64,000 nt of DNA from Streptomyces sp. CMB-StM0423 (GTDB taxonomy: Bacteria > Actinomycetota > Actinomycetes > Streptomycetales > Streptomycetaceae). The translations under genes were made by a program, and so were the position numbers. The stretch is from positions 248,001-312,000 of the forward strand of contig NZ_CP025407.1 of assembly GCF_002847285.1 (NCBI RefSeq). The letters are read 5' to 3'. Shown here one piece after another: positions 39,105 through 47,676 of this stretch. Position 1 is the stretch's first letter, and each line of letters opens with the position of its first letter. The notes below the pieces were generated by a model. That model was not told the DNA's origin. It did not search any database and was given only the letters and a program-made list of their open reading frames with translations.

Positions 39105-40307
39105 TCAAGCTGCTTGCGTGACCGGTGGGGCGGAGGTGAACGTTCGTCCGTCACGCAGCAGCGCCCAGAGCACGCTTGCTCGTCGGCGGGCCAGGGCGAT
39201 GACAGCTTGGACGTGCTTGCAGCCCTCGCCGCGCTTCTTGAGGTAGAAGTCCCGGTTCGGGCCTTCACGGATGATGCTGGTCTGCGCGGACATGTAGAAG
39301 ACGCGCCGCAGGCGGCGGCTGTAGCGGTTGGGCCGGTGCAGATTGCCGGTGCGGCGTCCGGAGTCACGCGGGACGGGCACCAGCCCGGCCGCCGAAGCGA
39401 GGTGGCCGGCATCGGCGTAGGCCGACAGGTCGCCGGCCGCGACGATGAACTCGGCGCCGAGTATCGGGCCCATGCCGGGCAGGGACTCGATGATCTCGGC
39501 CTGCGGATGGCTGCGGAACGTCTCGCGGATCTGCTTGTCGATCCGCTTGAGCCGGTCGTCCAGGGCCAGGATCTGCCCGGCCAGGTCGGCCACGATCTGC
39601 GCGGCCACATCCTCGCCGGGCGGCGCGGTCTGCTGGGCCTGGGCCGCCTCCAGGGCGGTCCCGGCGATCGCGTCGGCGCCGCGCACGCTGCGGTTGGCCA
39701 GCCAGGCCGTCAGCCTTGCCCGGCCGCGGCGGCGGATCGCGGCCGGTGTCTGGTAGCCCGTCAGCAGGACCAGCGCGCCTTTGTGGGCGGAGTAGTCGAA
39801 GGCATGTTCCAGGGCGGGGAAGACGCCGGTCAGCACGTCGCGGAGCCGGTTGATCATCCGTACCCGGTCGGCGACCAGGTCGGTGCGGTGGGCGGTAAGC
39901 AGCGCAAGGTCGGCCGCGAGCTGCGCGGGCACGTCGATCGTGGTGAAGTCCCGGCGGTGGCGGGCCGTCTCGGCGATGACGTAGGCGTCGCGGGCGTCGG
40001 TCTTCGCCTCGCCCCGGTAGGCGCCCGCCATGCGGTTGACCGTGCGGCCGGGCACGTAGACGGCCTGCTGGCCGTGCGCCGCGAGCAGCGCCAGCAGCAG
40101 CGCGGAGGACGTGCCGGAGATGTCCACCGCCCAGTGCACCTGGTCCGCCAGGGCGAGGATCTCCCCCAGCGCGGTCAGGATCGCCGACTCGTCGTTGTCG
40201 ATCTTCTTCGACCACAGCGTGGCGCCGGTGTCGTCGACCACCGCGGCCCAGTGGTGGCCCTTGCCCGCGTCGATACCGGCCCAGACCCGGGCCTGTCGCT
40301 CACTCAC
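39105..40307 (-). CDS. IS110 family transposase (DEDD / bridge-RNA-guided recombinase type)
   Basis: 400 aa from GTG 40305-40307 with AGGAGG 5 nt upstream. The N-terminal RuvC-like DEDD domain shows WAGIDAGKGHHWAAVVDDTG, WAVDISGTSSALLLALLA, and KTDARDAYVIAETARHRR. The C-terminal IS116/IS110/IS902 domain shows IIESLPGMGPILGAEFIVAA, HLASAAGLVPVPRDSG and RRLRRVFYMSAQTSI, with the catalytic Ser expected in the YMSAQTS segment. The frame is intact. Family members cut and join DNA with a bridge RNA that pairs with target and donor. Confidence 0.92.
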   Translation of the reverse strand: MSERQARVWAGIDAGKGHHWAAVVDDTGATLWSKKIDNDESAILTALGEILALADQVHWAVDISGTSSALLLALLAAHGQQAVYVPGRTVNRMAGAYRGEAKTDARDAYVIAETARHRRDFTTIDVPAQLAADLALLTAHRTDLVADRVRMINRLRDVLTGVFPALEHAFDYSAHKGALVLLTGYQTPAAIRRRGRARLTAWLANRSVRGADAIAGTALEAAQAQQTAPPGEDVAAQIVADLAGQILALDDRLKRIDKQIRETFRSHPQAEIIESLPGMGPILGAEFIVAAGDLSAYADAGHLASAAGLVPVPRDSGRRTGNLHRPNRYSRRLRRVFYMSAQTSIIREGPNRDFYLKKRGEGCKHVQAVIALARRRASVLWALLRDGRTFTSAPPVTQAA

Positions 40308-40510
40308 TCGCCCCTCCTCGTTCCGTACAGCATGCCGCCGGCCCGAGGAACACCCCGCTGTCATCTCCGTAATCAGCGACCGCACACAGCGCGCACATCT
40401 CAATCAGCAGCCAGGGCGCCCCGGAGAACCGGACGGCCACTCCTTGGAAGCCACTGAAGGCAAGAACCCATAAGCCACATCCGGCCCTCCCGGGCCGCCC
40501 AACAACTTAC
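40308..40510 (-). ncRNA. Candidate IS110 bridge RNA region
   Basis: About 200 bp without a convincing gene between the transposase start and the inferred left end of the element. In IS110-group elements this segment is transcribed into the bridge RNA, whose loops specify target and donor. I did not fold it; the call rests on position and length only. An open frame that could start further upstream adds no transposase-like residues. Confidence 0.45.
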
Positions 40511-40519
40511 GGAGTTCCC

Positions 40520-41137
40520 ATGTCCGTGACGACGTACCCGAAGACCCCCGCCGGCGAGAGCGCCCCCGCCGGGAATGGCCCCGCGCGGGCGCTGCTGCGC
40601 CGCTGGCCGACGGCGCTGGCGCTCGCGCTGACCGTGCCCGGCCTGTTCTCCGGCGGCGACGGCGACCCGGGCGGCGCGGCCGACGCCTTCGGCGAGGCGC
40701 TGCCCCTGCTGCCGCTGCTCTACCTGATCGTCACCCAGGCGGGCCGGCCGCGCTGGACCTGGCCGGCCCTCGGCGCGGGCGTCGCGGCGATGGTCGCGCT
40801 GCGCACGACAGGGCTGGTGGCGCCGTCGACCGTGCTGGTGGCGGCCGCGGCGGGCCTGCTGCTGTGGGGCGCCGTCCGCGGCACGCCGCACGGCGGGGCC
40901 GTCTTCCGGCTGCAGAGCGCGGGCGCGGTGCTGTGCTGCGGGCTCGCGGTGGCGGGACTCGCGGTGGACCCGGACCTGGGGCGGTATCTGGTGGCGGCGG
41001 GCTGGCTCTTCCACGGCGTGTGGGACTTCGTCCACCTGCGGATGCGCAGGCTCGACGGAATCGTGTCGCCGACGTTCGCCGAGTGGTGCGGGGTCGTCGA
41101 CGTGGTGATCGCCGCCGAACTGCTCTTCGCTCACTGA
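40520..41137 (+). CDS. Integral membrane protein of unknown function
   Basis: 205 aa; ATG with GGAG 6 nt upstream, retained or recreated by the IS110 insertion. Five to six helices are predicted (TALALALTVPGLFSG; ALPLLPLLYLIVTQ; LGAGVAAMVALRTTGLVAP; VLVAAAAGLLLWGAV; AGAVLCCGLAVAGLAVD; YLVAAGWLFHGVWDFVHLR) and a C-terminal CGVVDVVIAAELLFAH. The HGVWDFVH motif is notable. Before the insertion it may have followed the membrane-protein gene at 38628 in one operon. Confidence 0.75.
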   Translation: MSVTTYPKTPAGESAPAGNGPARALLRRWPTALALALTVPGLFSGGDGDPGGAADAFGEALPLLPLLYLIVTQAGRPRWTWPALGAGVAAMVALRTTGLVAPSTVLVAAAAGLLLWGAVRGTPHGGAVFRLQSAGAVLCCGLAVAGLAVDPDLGRYLVAAGWLFHGVWDFVHLRMRRLDGIVSPTFAEWCGVVDVVIAAELLFAH

Positions 41138-41309
41138 CGGTACGGGCCCGGTGGTGCGCGGCGCCCCCGCCGCCGGGTCCGGCATGTCCGCGTACGGCCA
41201 CGGGAGGGGTCCCCGGGCCCGCGTGTGAGGCTGGGGCGCCGGCGAGCGGACCGCGGTGGTCCGTCGCGGCCTTCGGTGATCCGGCGGTGCCCGCGGAGGG
41301 GAGTACGGC

Positions 41310-41979
41310 GTGGCAGGGCGGCGGGAACGGCTGTTGTCGAGGCCGGGTGCCCGCGCGCAGCAGCGCGGCGGGATCCAGTCGCTGGCGATGACGCCGGACG
41401 GGCGCCACGTGATCACCGGAGGCGGCGACGGGGTGCTGCGCATCTGGCGCCTGGCGCCGTGGAAGCTGCTCGGCGATCGACACGTACGCGAACATCGTCA
41501 GGTCGGTCGCGGTCACACCGGACGGCGCGCACGTCGTGGCCAGCGGCCACGGCACGGTCGGGGTGTGGAACCTCAGGACCGGCGAGCCGGTCACCGGACC
41601 GCTGGACGTGCACCGGTACATGGGCGAATGGGGCATCACGCTGTCCGTGCACGCCGCGCTCACGCCCGACGGCGGGCGGATCGTCACCGGCGGCGGCGAG
41701 GGGAAGGTGCACGTGCTCGCCCTGGAGAGCGGCGTCCCGGCCGGGCGGTCGATCCAGGCGCACAAGCCGGTCGCCGCGGTGGCGGTCACCCCGGACGGCA
41801 GGAAGATCGTCAGCACCGGGCACGAGGACGGCAAGGACGGCGTCCTGCGGATCTGGGACCTGGCCGACGGCAGCCCGGTCGGCGGCCCGGTGACGGCGCA
41901 CCGGCGCTTCGTCACGGCGTCCCGCAACACCGGCGTGCGCCAGGTGTGGAACATGCCGCCGCCGGCGAAGGGGGCGTAG
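41310..41979 (+). pseudogene. Frameshifted WD40/propeller-repeat gene
   Basis: GTG 41310 has a good GGAGGGG site. It begins a blade (IQSLAMTPDGRHVITGGGDG, VLRIWRLAPWKLLG) that is lost in nonsense after about 41475. The continuation is in another frame: IVRSVAVTPDGAHVVASGHG, TVGVWNLRTGEPVTG, AALTPDGGRIVTGGGEGKVH, VAVTPDGRKIVSTGHEDG, VLRIWDLADGSPVGG. So one indel near 41470-41480 has split an otherwise regular WD40 repeat array. The array is also short (about five blades; seven are usual) and its last blade is worn (RFVTASRNTGVRQVWNMP). No partner domain is visible. Confidence 0.7.
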
Positions 41980-41990
41980 CCTGCGGCTTC

Positions 41991-43025
41991 ATGGACGAAC
42001 TCGCCGCGCCCGCCGGGCGCCGGGCCCGGGACCTGGGGCTGGTGGCGGGCCGGCTCCCGGCCGGTCCTTACGGAGCGATCACCGACGTGCCGGGCGTGCG
42101 CGTGGGCCACGTGACGCTGCGCGAACCCCCGCTGCTGCACAGCGGCGTCACGGCGATCGTGCCCGAGGACGTACACCCGGGGGCGCCGCTGCCCGCCGGG
42201 GTGTTCGCCGGGAACGGGTACGGCAAGCTGATCGGCAGCACGCAGCTCGCCGAGCTGGGCGCGCTGGAGACACCCGTACTGCTCACCTCGACGCTGTCGG
42301 CCTTCCGGTCCGCCGACGCGCTCGTCGGCTGGATGCTGGAGCAGCCCGCCTGCGCGGACGTGACGAGCCTCAACCCGGTCGTCGGCGAGTGCAACGACGG
42401 CGTGCTGTCGGACATCCGCGCCCGGCCGGTACGGGACGAGCACGTGCGCGCCGCGCTCGACACGGCGGCCGGCGGCCCGGTCGCGGAGGGGTGCGCGGGC
42501 GCGGGTACGGGAGTCGCGGCGCTGGGCTTCAAGTCGGGGGTGGGCACGGCGTCGCGGCTGGTGGACATCGGCGGGCAGGGCACGTGCGTCGGCGTCCTCG
42601 TCCAGGCGAACTTCGGCGGCACGCTGCGCGTCCTCGGCCGCACCGTCACCCCCGCGGACCTCGGCGTGCCCGGCCCCGGGGCCACGCCCGGGGCGGGCTC
42701 GTGCATGGTCGTCGCGGCCACCGACGCGCCGCTGGACGCCCGGCAGTTGACCCGGGTGGCGCGGCGGGCGGTCTTCGCACTGGCCAGGACGGGCGCGGCG
42801 TACGGGCACGGGAGCGGCGACTACGCGATCGCCTTCGGCGTGCGGCCCGGCGGCCCGCCGCCGGCGGACGCCGGTCTCGACCCGCTCTTCGAGGGGGTCA
42901 TGGACGCCGTCGAGGAGGCGGTGCTCAACTCCCTGCTCGCCGCCACCACGACGACGGGCCCGGCGGGCCGCACCCGGTACGCCCTGCCGGCCGGCCGGCT
43001 GCTCCGGCTGCTCGGCCGGCGCTGA
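41991..43025 (+). CDS. P1 family peptidase (DmpA/BapA type N-terminal nucleophile hydrolase)
   Basis: 344 aa. The family cleaves itself before a Ser or Thr, which becomes the nucleophile. Here the site is Gly236-Ser237 in TPGAGSCMVVAATDAPL. Other family blocks are ITDVPGVRVGHVTL, GVTAIVPEDV, VFAGNGYGKLIGSTQLAELG, PVLLTSTLSAF, NPVVGECNDGVLSDI, GAGTGVAALGFKSGVGTASR and AYGHGSGDYAIAFG. It is an aminopeptidase or beta-peptidase-like amidase in the cytosol; no signal peptide is present. It starts 11 bp after the WD40 remnant. Confidence 0.92.
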   Translation: MDELAAPAGRRARDLGLVAGRLPAGPYGAITDVPGVRVGHVTLREPPLLHSGVTAIVPEDVHPGAPLPAGVFAGNGYGKLIGSTQLAELGALETPVLLTSTLSAFRSADALVGWMLEQPACADVTSLNPVVGECNDGVLSDIRARPVRDEHVRAALDTAAGGPVAEGCAGAGTGVAALGFKSGVGTASRLVDIGGQGTCVGVLVQANFGGTLRVLGRTVTPADLGVPGPGATPGAGSCMVVAATDAPLDARQLTRVARRAVFALARTGAAYGHGSGDYAIAFGVRPGGPPPADAGLDPLFEGVMDAVEEAVLNSLLAATTTTGPAGRTRYALPAGRLLRLLGRR

Positions 43026-43049
43026 ACGCCGGGCCGGGCCGCCGGAGTC

Positions 43050-44330
43050 TCAGCGGTCGCGGTCCGCGCACGCCGCGTCGTCCGCCGGTTCCGGGGCGGG
43101 CCGCGGGGCGGTCCCGGGATCGTTCCTGACGTCCGCCACCGCGCGGCGGCGCTCCCCCACCGCGGGGGCGAGGAAGATCGCCGTGGCGACCAGCGCGAGG
43201 ACGGCGATCATCGCGGAGCGCAGCCCGTAGTGGTCGCCCAGGAAGCCGAGTCCCGGCGGGCCGACCAGGAAGGCCGCGTACGCGATCATCGCCACCATGC
43301 TCACCCGGGCCGTCGGGTTCGGGCCGGAGTCGCCGGCGGCCGAGATGGCGACCGGGAAGCCCAGCGAGGCGCCGAGACCCCAGAAGAGGACCGCGGCGCC
43401 GGCGGCCACCGGATGGTCGACGAAGATCACCACGACCAGCCCGAGGGCCGCCGAGATCGCGCTGGTGCGGATCACGAGATAGCGCCCGAACCGGTCGATG
43501 AAGAAGCCGCCGCAGAAGCGGCCGACGGTCATGGCGGTGGCGAAGCCCACGTACACCAGCGAGCCCAGCGCGGCGTCGAGGTCGTGGCCGTCGACCATCA
43601 GCAGCGGCAGCCAGTCGGTGGCCGCGCCCTCGGCGAGCGCCATGGCCAGGACGACCGCGCCGATCAGCAGCAGCCGGGTGTCCTTCCACAGCGGCCGCCC
43701 GCCGGCCGCCCCCTCGCTCCCCTCGGCGGCGTCCGCCTCCGCGGCTGTGGCCGTCCGCTTGCCGACGCCGCCCGGTACGTCACCGAAGGAGGCGAGGAAG
43801 ACGGCGAGCGCGACGCCGGACATGATGATCAGGTGCCACTGCACGGGGAAGCCGGCGGCCGTGGCCAGCATGCCGAGGCTCGCGCCGAGCACGGTGCCGA
43901 GGCTGAAGAACCCGTGCAGCGCCGTCATCACGGACCTGCCGAGCAGCCGCTCGACCTCCGCCCCCTCCACGTTCAGCGCCACCTCGCCGGAGCCGCCGCC
44001 GAGGCCGAAGACGAAGAGCCCGGCGGTGACGAGGGCCGCCGACGAGGCGAGCGCCCCCGTCCCCACCCCCGCGACCCCGAGCGCGATCAGCACCGTGCCG
44101 CCGCCGATCACCGGCCGGGTGCCCATCCGGGCCACCAGCGCCCCCGAGCTGGCGATGCCGATGGTGGAGCCCACGGACAGGCCGAAGAGGATCAGGCCCA
44201 TCTCCGCCGTGGACGCCCCCAACTCGTCGCGGACGTCCGGGGTGCGCGTGACCCACGACGAGAGTGACAGCCCTGGTATGAGGAACATCAGGGACAGCGA
44301 CAGGCGCCGGCGGCGCGAGGCGGTGGCCAT
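43050..44330 (-). CDS. MFS transporter (YbjJ-like)
   Basis: 426 aa with 12 predicted helices split by a charged central loop (about residues 195-215). It has GLILFGLSVGSTIGIASSGA, LVARMGTRPVIGGGTVLIAL, GLFVFGLGGGSGEVALNVEG, ALHGFFSLGTVLGASLGMLA and the second-half GFATAMTVGRFCGGFFIDRF, GRYLVIRTSAI repeats. The acidic/charged residue set of the E-V-x-L-N-V-E-G loop is typical of YbjJ/FucP-like members. It is divergent from the siderophore operon. Vibrioferrin clusters use an MFS protein (PvsC) for export, so this is a candidate exporter, but its subfamily looks more like general sugar/metabolite carriers. Confidence 0.88.
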   Translation of the reverse strand: MATASRRRRLSLSLMFLIPGLSLSSWVTRTPDVRDELGASTAEMGLILFGLSVGSTIGIASSGALVARMGTRPVIGGGTVLIALGVAGVGTGALASSAALVTAGLFVFGLGGGSGEVALNVEGAEVERLLGRSVMTALHGFFSLGTVLGASLGMLATAAGFPVQWHLIIMSGVALAVFLASFGDVPGGVGKRTATAAEADAAEGSEGAAGGRPLWKDTRLLLIGAVVLAMALAEGAATDWLPLLMVDGHDLDAALGSLVYVGFATAMTVGRFCGGFFIDRFGRYLVIRTSAISAALGLVVVIFVDHPVAAGAAVLFWGLGASLGFPVAISAAGDSGPNPTARVSMVAMIAYAAFLVGPPGLGFLGDHYGLRSAMIAVLALVATAIFLAPAVGERRRAVADVRNDPGTAPRPAPEPADDAACADRDR

Positions 44331-44567
44331 CGGGGGCTCTCTTTCGAAACGGTGACTCGTCAGCGCCGGGGCGACGGCCGTGCGGGCATAGCAGGGGAAC
44401 CGTGTCGCGGCACGGCTCCTCCCGCAGTGTCGTTCCGACCCCGCCGCGGGCTCAAACCCATTTCGGTAGGTGGACTCCGGCGGGCGCCGCGCGGCCGTAC
44501 GGCGCCGGGGCGGCGCGGACCCCCGGCCGGTTTTCCCGCCCCGTGCACCGGCGGGTGATCGACAGAG

Positions 44568-44586
44568 TAAGGTAAGCCTTACCTCT
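44568..44586 (+). promoter_or_regulatory. Iron box (DmdR/IdeR/DtxR-type operator)
   Basis: TAAGGTAAGCCTTACCTCT contains the perfect inverted repeat AGGTAAG-C-CTTACCT and agrees in 13 of 19 positions with the DmdR1/DtxR consensus TTAGGTTAGGCTCACCTAA. It lies 47 bp before the chosen start of the siderophore operon, so iron-loaded DmdR should shut the operon down. The remainder of the 302-bp stretch 44331-44632 shows no gene; no second iron box is seen near the divergent MFS gene. Confidence 0.85.
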
Positions 44587-44632
44587 GCCGCAGGTGGCGG
44601 GTACTTCCAGGAAGGTGTCAGGTCAGGATTCC

Positions 44633-45814
44633 GTGCGGTTATATCTGCTGGCGCGCAACCCCACCGACTCGGTCACGGACGGCTTCCTCCCCGCCGCACG
44701 CCGCCTCGGCCTCGACGTCACGGTGCTCACCGACCAGCCCGCCGCCCACCGGCTGCGCGCACCGGAGCCGGAGACCCTCGGCTGCGACGTACGCGACTTC
44801 CGCGCCGTGATCGCCCGCATCTCCGCCCACCACCGCCCGGACGCGGTCTTCACCAACAGCGACCACCTGCAGACGCAGGCCGCGCTCGCCGCCGATTACT
44901 TCGGGCTGCCCGCCAAGAGCTGGCGGGCCGCCCACGCCACCAAGGACAAGGCCGAGATGCGCCGCCGGCTCGCCGCCGCGGGCACCGATCCTGTACGGGC
45001 GGCGGAGCTGCCGGCCGGGGCGGACCCGGCGGCGCTGGACATGCCGTACCCGTGCGTGGTCAAGCCGCGCGAGGGTGTCGCCAGCGAGGACGTGGTGCTG
45101 GCGGCCGACGCAGGGGAGCTGGTGCGGCGGTGCGCGGAGATCCGGGCGCGGCGGCCGGGCGAAGCGCTGGTGGTGGAGGAGTTCCTGGCCGGCGAGCTGT
45201 ACACGCTGGAGACGCTGGGCGACGGCCGCGTACGCCACCTCCTCGGCGGCTTCCACACCGAGCTGTCGCCGCCGCCGTACTTCGCCGAGGAGCGCATGTC
45301 CTACGTGCCCGCGCACCCCGGCGACGTCACGGCCCAGGTGCTCGGGCAGCTCGACGCGCTGGGCGTCGGGTTCGGCGCCTGCCACACCGAGTTCGTGGTG
45401 AGCGGGGGCCGGGCGCGGCTCGTGGAGGTCAACTACCGCGCCATCGGCGACCAGTGCGACCTGCTGCTCGCCCGGCTGCTCGGCATCCCGCTCTTCGCGC
45501 ACATCCTCCGTACGCACCTGGGCGAGCCGCTGCCCGCGGACCTGGGGGTGCGGACCGACGGCCGGGCCCGGCTGTCCTACCCGTGCGCGGACGCCGCCGG
45601 GACGCTGACGGCCGCGCCGGGTCCTGCGGACCTGGTGGTGGACGGGGTGGAGCTGACGTACCGGCCGCTGCGCGCGGTGGGCGAGCGGCACGAACTGCAC
45701 CGCACCAACCGCGACTTCCTCGGCGTGGCCCGCGGCATCGGCACCGACCAGCGGCGGGTGGACCGGGCGGTGGCGGACTTCCTGGCCGCGCAGCGCTGGG
45801 AGATCACGCCGTGA
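44633..45814 (+). CDS. ATP-grasp ligase of NIS siderophore pathway (PvsA-like)
   Basis: 393 aa from GTG 44633, chosen because the iron box and promoter would overlap starts further upstream (44594, 44615 are in-frame options). Fold: N-terminal VRLYLLARNPTDSVTDGFLP; ATP-grasp with KSWRAAHATKDKAEMRRRLA, YPCVVKPREGVASEDVV, ALVVEEFLAGELYTLETLGD, GACHTEFVVSGGRARLVEVN, YRAIGDQCDLLL. Such ligases form amide bonds via acyl-phosphates; PvsA joins an amino acid-type building block in vibrioferrin synthesis. Its third codon is TTA (44639-44641), rare in this genome type, so full translation may need the bldA tRNA. It overlaps the next gene by GTGA. Confidence 0.85.
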   Translation: MRLYLLARNPTDSVTDGFLPAARRLGLDVTVLTDQPAAHRLRAPEPETLGCDVRDFRAVIARISAHHRPDAVFTNSDHLQTQAALAADYFGLPAKSWRAAHATKDKAEMRRRLAAAGTDPVRAAELPAGADPAALDMPYPCVVKPREGVASEDVVLAADAGELVRRCAEIRARRPGEALVVEEFLAGELYTLETLGDGRVRHLLGGFHTELSPPPYFAEERMSYVPAHPGDVTAQVLGQLDALGVGFGACHTEFVVSGGRARLVEVNYRAIGDQCDLLLARLLGIPLFAHILRTHLGEPLPADLGVRTDGRARLSYPCADAAGTLTAAPGPADLVVDGVELTYRPLRAVGERHELHRTNRDFLGVARGIGTDQRRVDRAVADFLAAQRWEITP

Positions 45815-47676
45815 CCGGGGCCGCGCCGGACTCCGCGGGCGAGATGGACGCCGAGGAGGCGGAGCTGACGCTGCGGGTGCTGAGCACGCTGCTGCGCGAG
45901 GACGCCGCCGGGCTGCGCACCCGTACGACGGCGCAGGAGCGGGCGGACGGGCGCTGGCTGCGCCTCGCGGACCCCGCCGGTAGCGGCGCGCTGCTGCTGC
46001 CCGTGGCGCCGGACGGCTTCCAGGGCACGTACGGCGCCCGCCTGCCGCTGCTGCTCCGCGAGAGCGGCGGCGCGACCGCCGAGGTCACCGGGCTCGACGC
46101 CGTCCTCGCCGCCCTGGCGGGCCGCGCCGAGCCCGAAGACCGCGACGGCTTCGCCGGCTTCGCCGCGGAGTGCCGGCAGGCGCTGGCCGCGGCGCGGCTG
46201 CACAGCGCCACCCGGGACGCGACGGCCGCGGCGCTCACCGCGCGGTACGGGGCAGAACCGGCGCGCTGGACCGGGCACGCGGGCACCCTCGCGTACGACG
46301 CGCTCGCCGCCCGCCTCGACCACCCCGTGTACCCCGCCTCGCGCGGGCGCGCCGGTCTCGGCGAGTCCGAACTGCGCGCCTACGCCCCCGAGTTCCACCC
46401 CCGCTTCGCCCTGCGCTGGCTCGCCCTGCCGTACGACGCCCTCACCCTGCGCGGCACCCTCGACCCCGCCGCGCAGGACCCGCCCGCCGGCTGGCCCGCT
46501 CCCTCCGCCCTCGGCCTGCCGGCCGCGCTCGACGGCACCCATCTCGCCCTGCCCGTCCACCCGCTGACCCCCGGCGGCCCGCTGGAGGGCGCGCTGCGCG
46601 CCACCGGCCTGGCCGAACGGGCGGCGCTCGCCCCCGTTCCGTACCTCGACGTGGTGCCGACGCTCTCGATGCGTACCGTCGCCTCGGCCGCCGACCCCCG
46701 GCTGCACCTCAAGCTGCCGCTGGCCACCGCCACCCTGGGCCTGCGCAACCGGCGCACCGTCAAGCCCGCCACCCTCGCCGACGGGGCGACCGTCCAGCGG
46801 CTGCTGGAGGCCGTCGTCCGGCGCGAGCCGCGCTTCCGCGGCACCGTGCTGCACGCCGACGAGACCGCCTACGCGCACGCGGGACACGACCTGCTCGCCG
46901 CGCTCTGCCGCCGCCAGCCCGCCGGGCTCGACGGATCCCTCGTCGTCCCGCTCGCCGCCCTACTGGCCCCCGCCCCCGGCGGCCGGCTCGTCATCGACCA
47001 CCTCGCGGAGCGCTGCCACGGCGGCGACCCCCTCGCCCTGCTCGACGACCTCCTCACCCTCCTCTTCGACTTCCAGACCACGCTCTTCGGCTACGGCGTC
47101 GCGCTGGAGTCGCACCAGCAGAACGTCTCGCTCGTCCTCGACCCGCCCGGCCGGACCGCGACCGGACGCCCGCGCGTACGGCTGCTGTTCAAGGACGACG
47201 ACGGCCCGCGTATCCACCACGCCCGGCTGCGCGCCGCCCTCGGGCCCGACGCGCCTGCCCCCGGCGACTTCGCCGACGCCCGCACGCTGTGCGACGGCGA
47301 CGGTCCCGTGGCCGACGTCTTCGCCACGATCACCGTCCATCTGTGCGCCGGGGCCTACGCGTTCGGCCTCGCCCGGCACGGCCGCGCCCCGCTCGCGGCG
47401 CTGCTCGCCCTCGTACGCGACCGCCTCGCCGAGGCCGTCGGCCGGCTCGGCACCGGACCCGGCGAGCCGGGCGCCGTGCTGCGCGCGCACGTGCTGACCG
47501 CCGGGCACCTGCCGGTGAAGGCGATGGTCACCGCCGGGACGCTTTTGTCCAAGGAGCGCTCGGGGGCGGCCGACATCAACAAGCACTACACCACTGGACC
47601 GAACTACCTCCGCGCCGCCGCCTCCGGGCCACGGCCCGGCACCGTCCCGTACCCGTCCACCGGCTGGAACCGTTGA
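45811..47676 (+). CDS. IucA/IucC family NIS siderophore synthetase 1
   Basis: 621 aa from GTG 45811. NIS synthetase marks: HPVYPASRGRAGLGESELRA, YAPEFHPRFALRWLALP, LPVHPLTPGGPLEGAL (HP-x-x substrate loop), PTLSMRTVASAADPRLHLKL, PLATATLGLRNRRTVKP, FGYGVALESHQQNVSLVLD (metal/ATP loop), VRLLFKDDDGPRIHHARLR. It condenses a carboxylic acid such as citrate or 2-oxoglutarate with an amine or alcohol through an acyl-adenylate. The C-terminal KAMVTAGTLLSKERSGAADI plus NKHYTTGPNYL is well preserved. It pairs with the second synthetase behind it like PvsB and PvsD. Confidence 0.92.
   Translation: MTGAAPDSAGEMDAEEAELTLRVLSTLLREDAAGLRTRTTAQERADGRWLRLADPAGSGALLLPVAPDGFQGTYGARLPLLLRESGGATAEVTGLDAVLAALAGRAEPEDRDGFAGFAAECRQALAAARLHSATRDATAAALTARYGAEPARWTGHAGTLAYDALAARLDHPVYPASRGRAGLGESELRAYAPEFHPRFALRWLALPYDALTLRGTLDPAAQDPPAGWPAPSALGLPAALDGTHLALPVHPLTPGGPLEGALRATGLAERAALAPVPYLDVVPTLSMRTVASAADPRLHLKLPLATATLGLRNRRTVKPATLADGATVQRLLEAVVRREPRFRGTVLHADETAYAHAGHDLLAALCRRQPAGLDGSLVVPLAALLAPAPGGRLVIDHLAERCHGGDPLALLDDLLTLLFDFQTTLFGYGVALESHQQNVSLVLDPPGRTATGRPRVRLLFKDDDGPRIHHARLRAALGPDAPAPGDFADARTLCDGDGPVADVFATITVHLCAGAYAFGLARHGRAPLAALLALVRDRLAEAVGRLGTGPGEPGAVLRAHVLTAGHLPVKAMVTAGTLLSKERSGAADINKHYTTGPNYLRAAASGPRPGTVPYPSTGWNR

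Larger units (their letters stand above)
39092..40510 (-). mobile_element. IS110 family insertion sequence (about 1.4 kb)
   Basis: The bounds are inferred from the flanks: GGAGT occurs at 39087-39091 and again at 40511-40515. The coding region ends about 13 bp from one end, whereas about 200 bp of non-coding sequence lies upstream of the transposase at the other end. This is the layout of the IS110 group (as opposed to IS1111), in which the non-coding end encodes the bridge RNA. There are no terminal inverted repeats, as usual. It sits between the small membrane-protein gene and the gene at 40520, right at that gene's ribosome-binding site. Confidence 0.7.

Noticed and set aside
43050..44330. 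Naming the MFS gene pvsC
   Set aside because: It neighbours the siderophore genes but its motifs look YbjJ-like and no iron box precedes it; export role left as a possibility.
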